DNA of 64,000 bases from Nannobrachium achirus (GCA_963921795.1 OY997649.1:32544373-32608372); one strand, 5' to 3'; shown: positions 33,971-48,030, numbered from the stretch's first letter. Translations and numbers: made by a program. The notes: generated by a model not told the origin, from the letters alone.

Positions 33971-34759
33971 TTATAGGAGACTTGTTTTACATCATAAAAC
34001 CGTGTTGGAGGTTAAATGTGCATGTTGGGCACAAGGAGAAAAAAAAAGCGAAACAGACCATCAAAAGTTTGACATACAGTACTGTAGATATAGTAGGAGG
34101 AATTTAACATCCTCTAGCTGGCTGAATGACAGCAGAGAGAGAAAGATAGAAGAAGGGACTTTTGTTGCTACTGAAAAGTCTTGGATGTGATGCGTTTCTC
34201 AGAACAAGAAAAGAGAAAAATGCAAGAAACGTCTCAGTGTGGGAGCTCATTATTTTCGGGCTGGAAAAGTTTATATGACAAGTTTCCTTCTTTTCCTTTT
34301 CCCATGGCAGTTTTTATTTCTTTCTTTTTCACTAGTTAAAATTACAAGGAAAGTGTAACTTAACCACAGCAGCTAGCTACTGTTACAGTGTTTTGATGAG
34401 AGTGACAGAGATTAGAACTCTGGATAACATTCCAAATATTGACAACTTGATGACTAATTATCCTTTTTATTTTCCAATTTCATTTCTGCCTTTCCGTATC
34501 AGAACTCTTGACACTTATTATCTCCCTCCTTTCTCTCCATTCATCTTCCCTTTCTGATCTGTTGATGTATCTATGTCTTTTCGGAACAGTGACCATGCCA
34601 CATTGTGCGCATGGTCTTAACTTGCACCGTGGGAATGTGTCCAGCGCAAGGGTGCTATTTACAGGACACTAAACTGTAAGTGTCTGGGCCCTGAATTAGT
34701 CATGGGTGCGTTTTTGGGCATTATACTAATAAAACCAATCAGAGTGTCGGCTGCCATCA
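33971..34759. other. Intergenic, nothing recognised
   Basis: Unique-looking AT-rich DNA. No gene. Confidence 0.5.
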
Positions 34760-34800
34760 TCTTTAATTTAGGCCTAGAATTATTGAATGCTTTAACTATT

Positions 34801-34852
34801 GAAGAATAGCAGATATACAAGCTCACAGAGCTTGTAGATCTGCTATTTTTGA
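34801..34852. repeat. Hairpin module copy 15
   Basis: GAATAGCAGATATACAAGCT meets AGCTTGTAGATCTGCTATTT with a CACAG centre. Confidence 0.85.
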
Positions 34853-35095
34853 AAAAGTGCAATGTGTGTGCAAATCTTTGAATGTATTTTTAAAGCGAAC
34901 GTTTGTAACTCAAATTTTGCTTCTGGGTGGTCCCTGGAACTAAATATTTTGAGATGGGGGTCCGTGGCCAAATAAATATCATTTTGGGGGTCCTTCACAT
35001 GCAAAGGTTTTAGAACCACTGACATAGTAGTCTCTCAAGAACAGACTAACTGAGCTCCAGTTAAGTGAAAATAGTCGGGGACCCAGTCCCCAAAA

Positions 35096-35738
35096 TGGGA
35101 GGGGACCTGTGATTTTCTGCCTTACTTTTTATTTCTGTTTTATCTATTAGTTTGGTCACTAAGGTGGCACAGAATGAGAGGCCTGCTCTGCCGGAAACAT
35201 CGCGAAAAAAAGTTATGGCCATTTGTATATTCACTGTCCCATTGACTCCACTAGAAATATTAAAAAAATAAAAAACATCTGCTTTAATTGGCATGTGAGG
35301 GGTCAAATTAGGGGTTCTTCATGATTCTGAATCCATTGCAAGCATTTGTTTTGCATAAAAAACATTGCTTGGGTTACTTTTCGGCAGCCCAAAACTGTGA
35401 AAAGTGGAAAAAAAGTGATGACTCATCACTTTTGACTGTTTTGGGGGGTTGATATCTTGCCCAAGGAATGTTTTTCATGCAAAACAAATGCTTGCAATGG
35501 ATTCAGAATCATGAAGAATCCCTAATTTGACCCCTCACAAGCTAATTAAAGCAGACTTTTTTTCTTTTTTTAATATTTCTAGTGGAGTCAATGGGACAGT
35601 GAATATACAAATGGCCATAACTTTTTTTCGCGATGTTTCCTGCAGAGCAGGCCTCTCATTCTGTGGACCTTAATGACCAACCTAATAGATAAAACTGAAA
35701 TAAAAAGTACGGCAGAAAATCACAGGTACCCCTCTTTT
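35096..35738. repeat. Long foldback inverted repeat, about 320-bp arms
   Basis: The two halves are imperfect reverse complements from GGGGACCTGTGATTTTCTGC at the left to GCAGAAAATCACAGGTACCC at the right, centred on AGTGATGACTCATCACT at 35414-35430. Likely a foldback-type MITE. Confidence 0.88.
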
Positions 35739-35899
35739 CTTTGAGCTTTTGGCCATGTGGGTCCTCGACTAAAAGGACCTTTTCTTTGACGATGGCTGGC
35801 CAGATTGCTGATATAGAAACATAGGTTTTTCAAAAAACCTTAGAAGGATTCAAAAGACACTTATAGAATCGGGGTCAAAATTCAAATTTTCACGATTTT

Positions 35900-35976
35900 T
35901 CAAAAATAGCAGATCTACAAGCTCACAGCACGGCACTCGGTGCCGCGCTGTGAGCTTGTATATCTGCTATTTTTCA
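35900..35976. repeat. Hairpin module copy 16 (long form)
   Basis: AAAAATAGCAGATCTACAAG to CTTGTATATCTGCTATTTTT with extended stem CGGCAC/GTGCCG in the centre. Confidence 0.9.
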
Positions 35977-36012
35977 CTGGTTAAGCATTCAATAATCCTA
36001 GGCCTAAATGGG

Positions 36013-36840
36013 TTAAGAAAGTTACACCCCGGCGGGAGGCATTAAGTAAAAGCATGCAAGCTTTCAAATCTCTGTGAGCAGCATTAATAATGAGATATAA
36101 TGATGTCAGGAGACGCGGGGAAAACACTCTGCTCACCCAAACATGAAACGAGGTGTCCAAACAGAGCATTGTCCATATTACTGCAGTCAGACGTACTGAA
36201 GCCTAATGTCTTACAGTATGTCCAACAGACATCTGTGACATCTCAGCTTAATATTCATATGCTCATCCTCCGTTTAATAGGTTATTCTACTGTATATGAA
36301 AGCGTGCCCTCAGAACTCCAATATCAATGTGGATAACGCAGATACAGATAAAGAAATGACACAATGAGGCCATGGATTCACAACATTCTTACATTAAGAG
36401 GTAGCTATTTCATAATATTTATCTATATATATGGAGATCCCTGTGATGCCAGGGGAACCAAATCCCTTTGGCCAGATGGCCAAGACATGGCACTTCGCCC
36501 TGAGGTGTCTTACAGGTTTGTAGAGTTTGTAAATGTCATACCAGAGTTTTCATAAATCTGCCATCACTCTATTGATGCAGAACATTATTACTGAGCAACA
36601 CGCTTGGAATCAGATCAGTATGAATGAATGTATTGCACCGTTTCAAGAGTTATCATAAACACAAATTAATATCTTGTTGTACACATGACACCTCTTAATC
36701 ACCTATACGTGCACACAAACAGAAACGTACCCTCCATGCACACGCACATGCATTCTCATTACAGTACTGTGTATTATAAGTTACAAATAATATGTGTACA
36801 TAGTTAATGTTTTGTATTAGCATTAAAAAAACGCTCCTGG
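36013..36840. other. Intergenic, nothing recognised
   Basis: Unique-looking. A TATATATGGAGATCC word at 36425 belongs to the repeat type of 39-43 kb. Confidence 0.5.
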
Positions 36841-37017
36841 GGTGACAGGGCCTTCTCAGTTGCAGCCCCCACCCTCTGGAACCCACTCCCACCTCATATT
36901 AAAGAAGCCCCCACCCTTGCCGTGTTCAAAGCCTCCCTCAAAACCCACCTTTTCAGACTTGCTTTCCCTACCTACCTCTACCCTCCCTTCAGCTTTTATT
37001 CTGTGTGCCCCTGCTAA
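36841..37017 (+). pseudogene. L2-like LINE, C-terminus of the pol ORF (58 codons)
   Basis: A frame on the plus strand reads GDRAFSVAAPTLWN, then PPHIKEAPTLAVFK and LKTHLFRLAF, the C-terminal end of L2-clade LINE ORF2 proteins, ending with TAA at 37015-37017. Upstream is not LINE-like, so this is a 5'-truncated insertion, the common state of such copies. Confidence 0.85.
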
Positions 37018-37139
37018 TGTACTTTTTAGATTTTATCCTTTTTATCTTCGTCCTAATAAAGTTGTTTTTATTTTGTTTTGTAAAGCGACTTTGAGTACCA
37101 TGAAAAGCGCTATATAAGTATTATTATTATTATTATTAC
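37018..37139 (+). mobile_element. L2-like LINE 3' UTR and tail
   Basis: TTGTAAAGCGACTTTGAG and AAAAGCGCTATATAAGTATT followed by ATT units, the usual L2 3' end. Confidence 0.85.
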
Positions 37140-38015
37140 CAGTAAGACTCCCTAATCGGGAGATAAGCGACCGTTGGTCGCTTATCTCCACAATCTGTCG
37201 GTAGATAATGCCGGTCTTATATAAGGGTCATTTGTGTACGGTGTGATGTCATACTGATGTCAGCAGTGTGATGTCATACTGATGTCAGCAGCTATGTCTC
37301 TATATATGGAGTTATATGTTGTTCGTGTCCAAATATGGGGCTTGTGAGGTCAGACTTAGTGAGATTCGTCGGTTATCTCCATATATGGAGGGATGGTTAT
37401 CTCCATATCTGGAGATTCAACCTTCAACGTGTAACTATGGCTACCTAACGACTAGCCACATGACGTGAAGGTGAGTGAGGGTCTTTGTAACAGCCACCCC
37501 CAGATTTCCCGTGGAAATCTGTACAATATCGAGAAGGCCCGAACGGAAACTCTTAGTCAACTGGCCACCCCATCAAAGAGTAAAGGGACATCAAGGCCTC
37601 TCTCTTGTCAATGGGCTGGTGTCGGCCACCCCGTACGGGTTCTAGTCTGAGGTGATAGCCTGCCACCCCGTTAGTAGGCAGGGGTCCCGACAAGCCAAGG
37701 GGTCGATTGCACCAGCTTCCTCCTGCCGCGAAGGGTGCCAGCATGACTCACACCATCCTTCCTAGACGATTTTGACATCTTGTTACTAATCTGTCGGTAG
37801 ATAATGCCGGTCTTATATAAGGGTCATTTGTGTACGGTGTGATGTCATACTGATGTCAGCAGTGTGATGTCATACTGATGCGGAGATATGAGCAGGGCAA
37901 AGGTGTGACGTGTGACGTGTGACCGACCGACGGACGGTCGGCCGGTGGAGGTTTTGATACTAAACTGCGACCTGACGGTCGCAATTATTATATAAGTGAT
38001 TACAGGCAGTTTCCC
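37140..38015. repeat. Unclassified repeat cassette with 93-bp direct repeats
   Basis: A 93-bp sequence starting AATCTGTCGGTAGATAATGC is present at 37192-37284 and 37788-37880 with no difference seen. It includes CTTATATAAGGG and a 25-bp tandem with TGATGTCA. Between them GCCACCCC recurs at about 37492, 37564, 37625 and 37661. Stems GAGATAAGCGACC/GGTCGCTTATCTC (37159-37187) and CCGACCGACGG/CCGTCGGTCGG-type repeats stand at the ends. Could be a short LTR element or a foldback cassette; undecided. Confidence 0.55.
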
Positions 38016-38683
38016 TGCCTACTATTAAACTATGTATATGAACTAATTACTAACCCTGCTTGGCTAAATATGTACATAATATGCGTATGTATGCATATGT
38101 TTATGTGAAAATCATTCATTTTCAGAAATCAAAGCTCTAAGTTGAGTGAAATCAACAGCGTTAATTTAACTCAGAGTGTGTAAACACAGGCCCATTAGGG
38201 TCCATTTTGTACACTCGGAGTCCTCAGAGTTACATTAACACAGAGGATTTTCTTGTGTAGAAAGCAAGCACAAGCAGCAGTTGTTGTTAATAAGAGACTT
38301 TCCTGTTTTGTAAGGTGGTTATGTAAAAACAGTCATGTGACCTTTCTCCTACAGCCAATTAGAAGTGCTGTTACACCCACACACTGCGTTCTGAGCTCAC
38401 CCAAGAATGACACACCAACCAATCTAAATTGTAATGAGAATATTGCCAACATCTGTCACAATTATATACACTACTCTGCTGGCAAGCACCCTTTATAGAA
38501 GTACAGTAAGAAAGAAAGAAAAAAGCAAAGAAAGAAAGTAAGAAAACAGAGAAAGAAAAATCACATTTCTGTTTCATGCAAACTATTTGCCTTTTCCCTG
38601 AAAAACAAACCAAACAATTCCATCTACTCTCACACACAATCAGAAGAATAAAAACACTCAACCAAACCAGACAAGCAATCTGA
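38016..38683. other. Intergenic, nothing recognised
   Basis: AT-rich, with AAAGAAAG runs at 38509-38560. Confidence 0.5.
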
Positions 38684-38740
38684 TGGTTAACTTAACCCCC
38701 AAAATGTTTTTTTTTTATTGATTACTCATGGCTGTTATTA
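38684..38740. mobile_element. Angel-like MITE fragment
   Basis: AACCCCCAAAATG...TATTGATTACTCATGGC matches the left arm of the 22563 element. Confidence 0.6.
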
Positions 38741-38781
38741 TACGAGAGAGACCGACAGAGAGAGATTGAGAGAGAGGGCCA

Positions 38782-38857
38782 GACAGACAGACAGACGGAC
38801 GGACGGACGGACGGACGGACGGACGGACGGACGGACGGACGGACGGACGGACGGACG
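38782..38857. repeat. (GACA)n/(GGAC)n microsatellite
   Basis: GACA units change to GGAC units, then ACAAG units. Confidence 0.98.
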
Positions 38858-39519
<662 letters not shown>

Positions 39520-39990
39520 ATTCTTGTTACCCATATATGGAGATCCATGTACTGTATATAGTACATCCCTTTTATGCCCATACATGGAGATTCAAGCCGC
39601 ACAGATATGAGCTGTCTTCCTCCATATATGGGCATTCCCATATTAAGTCCTGTTAGATATGAGCTTAATATTGATGACATCAGGGATCTCCATATATGGG
39701 CATAAAAGGGATTCTGTTAGAGTGGTTCCCATGACATCACAACATAAAATATCTTTTATGCCCATACATGGAGATCCCTATCTGAACCAGCCACACAGAT
39801 ATGGGCCATGTCTTTGCCATCTGGCCAGTATATCGATGACATCAGGGATCTTCATATATGGGCATAAAAGGGATTCTGGGGAATACCCATATATGGACTT
39901 TTACATAGGTGATGTCACCTGTGATATCACCTGTGATGTCACAGTGTTGTGTCAAGGGAACCAACCCGGCATAGACTGTAAAAATGTAAT
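39520..39990. repeat. Dispersed repeat rich in CCATATATGG palindromes
   Basis: Degenerate tandem and inverted blocks with CTCCATATATGGGCATAAAA, GATGACATCAGGGATC and GATATCACCTGTGATGTCAC. CCATATATGG is exact at 39531, 39622, 39690 and 39887. A related inverted copy is at 42880-43230. Confidence 0.75.
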
Positions 39991-40059
39991 GTAACTGGTA
40001 TGAGCAATAGATATAGAGCTGTGTGAAGACAGATGTGAAGTGATGACAATGATCCAAAT

Positions 40060-40880
40060 TAGGGATGTTAATCGACGCATTATTGGCGAATCGACGCGTC
40101 GCGGCCGAAAATCGACGCGTCGATCGACTTTTTTCACTTTTTTTTTTCGCTAAGCAGCAGCTGAGAGGAGAGCAGCACAACGGCGCATTACTTTAAACAA
40201 CACAACGTATGCTGCACCCATCAGAACTTGCATCAAAGCCCTAATAATAATGATAATACATAATTGCTATTCCTTGTTAGCATGGAGTCTGTTCTCTAGA
40301 GACTAGAAGCGGAGTGACAATAAGTCCATGGAACGTGCGGGAGCGCTGACCGCTCGCTCTCATATATCCCCGGTGTGTCGCATTAACGTTAAAGAGTAGT
40401 GTGGTTTGTGATCATCGCACACAACGGCGACGCTGCCATTAACAAGCGAGCTTTCGTGTCAAGCACGCATGCAGAGGCAGGAGGTAAACAAAAGCATCCA
40501 GTCCAGAGCAGTATAATCAGAGAGTGGTGTCACCGCGGGGTCAGAAACAGCGATGGTCACGTGGTTCATTGTCACTTTACACCTCATAGACTTTAATGCA
40601 TTTTGTAAACTTCCGGTTCGCCGTTTGTCACTATACGCCAATAGATGTGTGCGTAGAAGACATGGCCCCATGAAGTGAACGGGAGTGACGCAACTCTCCA
40701 TTCTAGGGCTCTGATCCAGTCCATAGAGTCAGGCAAGTCAGCGCGCACTTCTATGACGCGCCCGGTCCAGCAGTGTTTCTCAACCAGTAGTCCGCGGACC
40801 TGACTAGCGCCGCATGCATGCGAATGCACAACACATGCAGGCATGCACTCGTCTCCGACACAGACACAGACACAGACACA

Positions 40881-40959
<79 letters not shown>

Positions 40960-41145
40960 TCCTCTCACATATGGAAAACATTAACGCTTATAACGTTTTT
41001 GAACGATTAAAACCTTTTTTGGGGGAAAAACTTTTGAAAAATAAAAAAATATATATATTTTTCGACTTTTCGACTCGTACTTTTTGAGTCGCGGTGAGCA
41101 TGAGTCGATCGACGCGTCGATTTCCGATTTTTTTTCACATCCCTA
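40060..41145. mobile_element. Non-autonomous hAT-like element with perfect target duplication
   Basis: ATCCAAAT at 40052-40059 and 41146-41153; ends TAGGGATGTTAATCGACGC and the inverted TTTTCACATCCCTA, with subterminal ATCGACGCGTCGAT palindromes at both sides. The 1,086-bp interior holds a CA array (40859-40957) and no transposase frame. Confidence 0.9.
40859..40957. repeat. (ACAGAC)n/(CA)n microsatellite
   Basis: Four ACAGAC units then CA, inside the hAT element. Confidence 0.97.
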
Positions 41146-41242
41146 ATCCAAATGTGAAATATTGTCAACACAATCCTTGAGTTCTGATTCCAATTTAACC
41201 ACGTACACATCCTATCCTATAATATATACATAAAACTAAAGG

Positions 41243-41412
41243 AACACACACCGGCTGCAGACATTTTTCACCACACGGCAACGCCGGGATATAGAACAGT
41301 GGCGTATCGGAGCAGCGGGCGCGCCTGACGCCACCGGTGGGGGTAGGTTCATTGAAAATAATGGGGGGCGGCTGTTTTGACGTGCGCCGTCCGCAGCCGG
41401 TGCATGTGTGTT
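41243..41412. mobile_element. Candidate MITE with [19 protein letters not shown]
   Basis: Left AACACACACCGGCTGCAGAC and right GTCCGCAGCCGGTGCATGTG are inverted. GC-rich interior with further short stems. Target duplication not resolved. Confidence 0.5.
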
Positions 41413-41489
41413 GACTGGGATCTGGGATCCCCCAGGGCTTAATACTTGGTACGCTCCTTTACCCCCCTCTAACATCAAATCACTTTTCC

Positions 41490-41549
41490 GAAAAATAGCA
41501 GATCTACAAGCCCACAACGAGTAAGTGAGCTTGAAGATCTGCTATTTTC
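41490..41549. repeat. Hairpin module copy 17
   Basis: AAAAATAGCAGATCTACAAG and CTTGAAGATCTGCTATTTT; tag GTGTGGTTAA at 41590-41599. Confidence 0.85.
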
Positions 41550-41794
41550 GCCAAATAAACGTTCACCCTAGAATAGGGACGCGAGGATTTGTGTGGTTAA
41601 GAATCACCTTTCCCAAGCAGGAGCTGACAAAGCACTGGCTGTGAGATGGAGTTATTTCATCCCCAGGACCAACCAGACAGCCAGACAGCCAGTAGCCATC
41701 AGTGGGATTATATTCTCTGGCCATGCTTAGTCACAAAAGACAACATTTTGCTGGAGCAGCAAGTGGAGCTAAAGCTGAAAACTACCCTGACACC

Positions 41795-41973
<179 letters not shown>

Positions 41974-42013
41974 CTGTTGAGAGGTGGGAGTTAGAATAAT
42001 GCAGGGAATATAA

Positions 42014-42216
42014 CGTCGTTGTCGGGTGGAAACCCTGTACGTCCAAAACCGTTTGTTTTGTATTTATCACTTTAGAAATTATTTAAAATAGTGAAAACAG
42101 ACGATCTACAAGCACACAACGTGTGACGGCCTTGTATGATGAAGCAGGGCTTTACTTTGTACAAAGGTGTACAAATTTGAAACTTGGAGATACAAGGTTT
42201 CTGCCCGACAGTGACG
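42014..42216. mobile_element. MITE with ends GTCGGGTGGAAACC, second copy
   Basis: Reverse orientation relative to 16944-17180; both carry the hairpin module at the centre (here a left half at 42090-42130). Confidence 0.65.
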
Positions 42217-42879
42217 AAAAGGAAAGAGTGATGAAAGAGTGGAAAGAGATGCCTAGAGGTTTTATGCCTAGGATTTGACTTAGGTTTATTCCTTCATATT
42301 CTACAGTTTTAAGGCTATTGGTCGGGTCTACAGGCGCTGGCACGATAAGCAGTGTCTTACATGTCACACACTGTGTGACATGAAAAAGGTAAAAGTCATG
42401 ATTATCCACCTCGACAGACTGAATGAGTTTTTAAGATAAAAAAAAAAAGTAAAGTTAAAAAAATAAAAATAAAATTCAGGTGACATGGCAGCAACAGTGA
42501 TACAAATTAAACAGTAGGAGTCAAGAAACAAACCAAAATGAATAAGAATACAAACAAAAATACATAGAAATAAAATTAAATGCTGAACTGCTGGCCCTAG
42601 TTATCTGAGATCTCTGAATGATTGAATGAGAGAACTTGTAATACAGCCTATCAATAAATATAAATGCACAGTGAAAATATGAATTCATACACCAGTGAAA
42701 TGTGAATGAATGTATGTGCAGTAATTATTGTTGAATTGTCATTGCCTGGATACTTGGAGGTCCACATGCTAGCAAGTCTCAATCAAGAATTGTGACCGAA
42801 GGTCGCAGTATACCATGAGAAATGTCGCAGCTCGTCTCCGTGTCAGTCAGTCAGTCAGTACGTCAGTACGTACGTACAC
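42217..42879. other. Intergenic with AGTC/ACGT short units
   Basis: AT-rich sequence; GTCAGTCAGTCAGTACGTAC units at 42842-42878. No gene. Confidence 0.5.
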
Positions 42880-43230
42880 ATTTTTACAGTCTAGATGGGC
42901 TGGTTCCCTTGCCACTGTGACATCAAAGGTGATATCACAGGTGAAATCACCTATGTAAAAGTCCATATATCCCTTTTTTCCCAGAAACAAAATCCCTTTT
43001 ATGCCCATATACTGTATGGAGATTTCTGATGTCATCAATCCCAGGCCCTAACTGCCCCAAGAGCCTGCTTTACTCTGATTTACACCCTACCTTCCCCAAA
43101 AACATTAATATTAAGTCCATATATGTATATGGATATATAGATATGTCCATATACAGTATGGGCATTCCCAGATGATGCCCTGTTAGGGTACCCCCTTACG
43201 CCCATATATGGAGATCCCCAGGCAAACTAT
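42880..43230. repeat. Inverted relative of the 39520-39990 repeat
   Basis: TTTTTACAGTCTA...GGGCTGGTTCCCTTG to AAAAGTCCATATAT matches the reverse complement of 39890-39985. CCATATATGG exact at 43202. Confidence 0.75.
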
Positions 43231-44424
<1,194 letters not shown>

Positions 44425-44831
44425 CACTGTTCCCAAACACTGGGTCGGGACCAATTTGTGGGTCATGGAGAAATGTGTATGGGTCCCTTAATTTTTGGTT
44501 TCCTACAATTTGTTTTTAACTATTATTATTTCAAAACATTTTCAATAAAACATTCCCGAAAAAGATTTGGTCATTTTTTTCATGAATTAAAAACAGAATT
44601 CAATGCTTTCTTTCAGTATAAATTTCATGAAGAAATCATAGAAAAATCTAAGAAATTCTATAAATTAGAACACAATGTTTAAGAAGTAGTGAAAATAGCT
44701 GATCTACAAGCTATAGCTGATCTTCACGACGCATTGTGAGCTTGTAGATCTGCTGTTTTCACTAGTTTGGGTCCTGGGCAAATGTCTCATTTCTCTTTTG
44801 GGTCACAGGCTAAAAGGTTTGGGAACCACTG
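44425..44831. mobile_element. hAT (Charlie-like) MITE carrying a hairpin module
   Basis: Ends CACTGTTCCCAAACACTGGG and AGGTTTGGGAACCACTG; AATAGAG stands just outside both ends (44418-44424 and 44832-44838). Hairpin copy 19 at 44689-44763. Confidence 0.82.
44689..44763. repeat. Hairpin module copy 19
   Basis: GTGAAAATAGCTGATCTACA and TGTAGATCTGCTGTTTTCAC; the left arm is partly duplicated (GCTATAGCTGATCT). Confidence 0.8.
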
Positions 44832-45041
44832 AATAGAGTTCCCACTGCAGCTACACCCAAATATGGCGTGTGTCATGCTGACTGTGACAGAACAAACAAA
44901 CAAGCATGTCGACGGACGGCGGTGCGACGCAGGTGTGCGAACCTCGTCGTTTGTTCAGTATGAACAAAGTTTCGCGTACAATAATATAATAACTATATAC
45001 AATAATACAGCTTTACCATCCACACAACCTACACATATAAC

Positions 45042-45553
45042 CAGGCCTGGAATTTCGTCATTTTAGGGGCAAGGCCACTTGGCCTTTGGTGTTGTCCATT
45101 TTGTGAGGGTACAACGGCCAAACGCCAGGGCAGGAAAAAAGATTAATCAAAAAAAGATTTTAGTCCATTGAAAGAATTTGTTGAATTTAAAGGTTAGGGA
45201 TGATAACCTAATCTGCAGTGAAATAGATAAATGATGGTATTTACAATCTGGTCCATGCTCAGCCCTGCACCAATCAAAGTCACTGGATTTTTTTAAAGAT
45301 GGGGACTTGAGGGAGTTAAGATTTCAGAATCTCAACCATGGACACTGCAGTGTCTACATGACAAGAAAGAGACACCAGTGTCTATACTGTCTACATATTA
45401 ACAAGAAAGAGACAGAGGAGAAAGTGGTACAGTCAGCTGGGGCATTAAGGCCACTGTGGCCTTAGATCTTGCCATTGATTTGAGGGGCACAAGGCCAAAC
45501 TGAGGGGCAACGGCGGCCATGGCCTTCATGGCCTCCATGAAATTCCTGCCCTG
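45042..45553. mobile_element. hAT-like MITE with perfect target duplication
   Basis: CATATAAC at 45034-45041 and 45554-45561; ends CAGGCCTGGAATTTC and GAAATTCCTGCCCTG. GGGGCAAGGCCA-type subterminal repeats. No hairpin module. Confidence 0.9.
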
Positions 45554-45709
45554 CATATAACACAAACAAAATAACTATTCTGCTATTGTATGGATTCATA
45601 TACAGTATAACAGTTCTTCATTGGACTGCAGAAAATTCAAAATACAAATCATTGTGGACAGAGGCGGACAAATTAGAGGCGGAGGTAGGAAACAGGGGTA
45701 AGAAAATTA

Positions 45710-45801
<92 letters not shown>

Positions 45802-46904
45802 GGAGGGAGGGAGAGAGTTCTTGCGAGTAAGTCCGATGGAAAGTGGGTTGAAAGAAAAGGGAAACAACCCTATTGGTTCAGTCCCTGCTTCTTGTCAGGC
45901 TACATTTCTTCCTCTGCTAGCAGAAGCTGAAAGATTAGAGAGGAAGGAGGAGGGGATCTGCAGGACAGCGGGGGAGTGTGACTGGTGCGGGGCAGCGATA
46001 GAACGGCAACGAGGGAGAGAGGGGCAAAGGGTAAAAGAGAGAGAGGGAGCTTGAAAGAGAAGCCATATACGAAAAGAACATGATTTGCTAAGAACAGTAC
46101 ATCATTTTAAGGTATAAATGAAGCATTTAGACAACAAAGCAGAGGGGAGGCAGAGAGGACAGAAGGGACACCAGATAGGAGGACTGAGTGAGTGGTAGAA
46201 AGACCGAAAGTTTTCATAATGTGGCACGGATGGAAAAACTTTGAAAATGCGAGAGTTACAGTAGGAAGAGTCGGGGAGTGCAGGGAAGGAGAAGAGAAAG
46301 TGGAGAACAAATCAAAGCGCAAGTGTGTGATTAAGCCACTGTGCTGTGCAGTTCCTGTTAGAGAGTATAGTGTGCTGAAAGTGAAAAGGGTTTGGCAGGT
46401 GTGTTTTCTCAACTGTAATAACAAACACAGCCCGCATTGGAACCAGAAACAGGACCGTAATTGGGACCGAAACAGCTTGAAACCATTGAAATGTGGAGAC
46501 AAGGCATGTATTTGTGTACAGTACCTGACAGAGGCAAAGACAGTGGTCATTCAGGAAAGCATTAGATATGCACCATGTCAGTTTGCTTCAGAGTAAAAGC
46601 AGTTTACAGTTTGCTAATTAAATTGTGTTCAAGCCAACGGCCAATACAAATTATGCATGGCAGCTAAGTCTGCTCAACACTGCCAACCTACAGTATATCA
46701 ACACAGTATACACCAATACAGAAGTTATTAAACTAAAACTAGTTTGAAATGATATTGTGTATACCTAAAAGACTATCCAAAAACAAGTAAAATATATAAA
46801 GAAAACGTCTATAGTTTCAGTCTTTGTCAATTTGGTCAGCTCTGCAAACACAACAAGCATGAGGAGGCATTGGTTCTGACTCTATGACTATGAGTCAATG
46901 GACC
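45554..46904. other. Intergenic: GA microsatellite and purine-rich sequence
   Basis: GA array at 45714-45802. A 134-codon frame at 46192-46596 (+) has no recognisable domain and is probably chance. Confidence 0.55.
45714..45802. repeat. (GA)n microsatellite
   Basis: About 89 bases of GA with one interruption. Confidence 0.98.
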
Positions 46905-47389
46905 TATACCGGCTCCGCCCCCTCCAAAAGCTACGCCCGACATTATCACAGCGCGCCGCTACTGGCTTCATTCACTTCAATGGGAAATACGGCGGATTGT
47001 ACACACATTTTACACATTAAATATTAATTCCGTTTTGGACCCAGAGCTTCGAAATCTCTTCCAATCCATCAACAAGGCCTGGATCTGCATTGGAAAAAAT
47101 ATTTAGACCTTTAAACTTTTAAAACAATACGACATAGGAATATATAAGGTCGCAGCAGAGGAATAAGGAACATGTCCATGGTTGCTGGACCACAGAAAGC
47201 CGTTTCAAACCAATTTAAATATAAATGGACTGTATTGGCCTAAACGACAATAACCCATGACTACAAACACCTTATTTGTTATGTTAAATAGCAACTGATA
47301 TGTAATGTACGTCTGTGAATGTCTGAATGAACAGGGGTAGTGACGCGAAGTGTTGTATTTCAACTCTGCTTTCGACTGCAGGCTGTGGG

Positions 47390-47632
47390 TAGGGGCGTCA
47401 CAAGGGGGGGAAAAGTGGGACTGACTTACCAGGGCCCACAGTGGAAGGGCCTTAATTATTTTAGACTTTATCGATTGAAAAATAGCAGATATACAAGCTC
47501 ATAGCGTGGCACTGAGTGCCGCGCTGCGAGCTTGTAGATTTGCTATTTTTGAAATCCCACGATGAAGAACATTCATGTGGGCCCACAGCGAATCCTTGTA
47601 CCCAGGGCCCAGAATTTGGTGCGACACCCTTG
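47390..47632. mobile_element. hAT-like MITE, family CAGGGGCGTCGCACC, one-hairpin copy
   Basis: Ends AGGGGCGTCACAAGG and GGTGCGACACCCTTG. Hairpin at 47476-47552. Target duplication not seen. Confidence 0.6.
47476..47552. repeat. Hairpin module copy 20 (long form)
   Basis: AAAAATAGCAGATATACAAG to CTTGTAGATTTGCTATTTTT with GGCACTGAGTGCC centre. Confidence 0.9.
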
Positions 47633-47842
47633 CCTCTCCCTCTGCGGCTCGGCAGCTAAACTTGTCAGGAATCGCGAACATTTCACGCCAGAGAGATATC
47701 AAATGTTATAGATAAGATTTATAAGCAATCGGCATGATAAGAAACATGTAGCCTACATTTGAAGCAGTTTATTCTGGTTGGTTGTTTGTGTAATGGAGAG
47801 TAATAGCCTCTAAACAAATCAGTGAAAAGTGAAAACGGCTCT

Positions 47843-48030
47843 GTATAGTGTGTGCCAGCGGCTACGTCATTGTAGTCCTTAGCGGCCATTTCTTGGGTAA
47901 AAACACAGGTGTTTCAATTGTTTGATTGCATAGAACTAATGCTTTACTCCAATCAGAACACCTGTGTAAGGCTGTGTTTACCCAAGAAATGGCCGCTCTT
48001 AGAACTACATTTGGCACACCCTATAGGTCC
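47843..48030. mobile_element. Small MITE nested in the long-arm transposon
   Basis: AGCGGCCATTTCTTGGGTAA and TTACCCAAGAAATGGCCGCT, with AACACCTGTG inner stems, are inverted repeats. Confidence 0.65.

Larger units (their letters stand above)
34760..36012. mobile_element. Composite of hairpin-bearing element interrupted by a foldback insertion
   Basis: Outer segments TTTAGGCCTAGAATTATTGA (34770) and its inverse near 36005 flank two hairpin modules (34801-34852, 35900-35976). The interior matches, in reverse, the two-hairpin MITEs at 30593 and 54053, but is split at ACTGACATAG (35026) by a 35027-35814 insertion containing a long foldback. Confidence 0.65.

Noticed and set aside
37192-37880. Firm call of an LTR retrotransposon
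   Set aside because: No target duplication, primer site, polypurine tract or coding sequence was found, and the repeats do not clearly start TG and end CA.
38782-38857. CRISPR-like array
   Set aside because: Tetranucleotide microsatellite in a vertebrate genome; no spacers.
46192-46596. 134-codon plus-strand frame as a gene
   Set aside because: No recognisable motif, no splice context, and the opposite strand is equally open.
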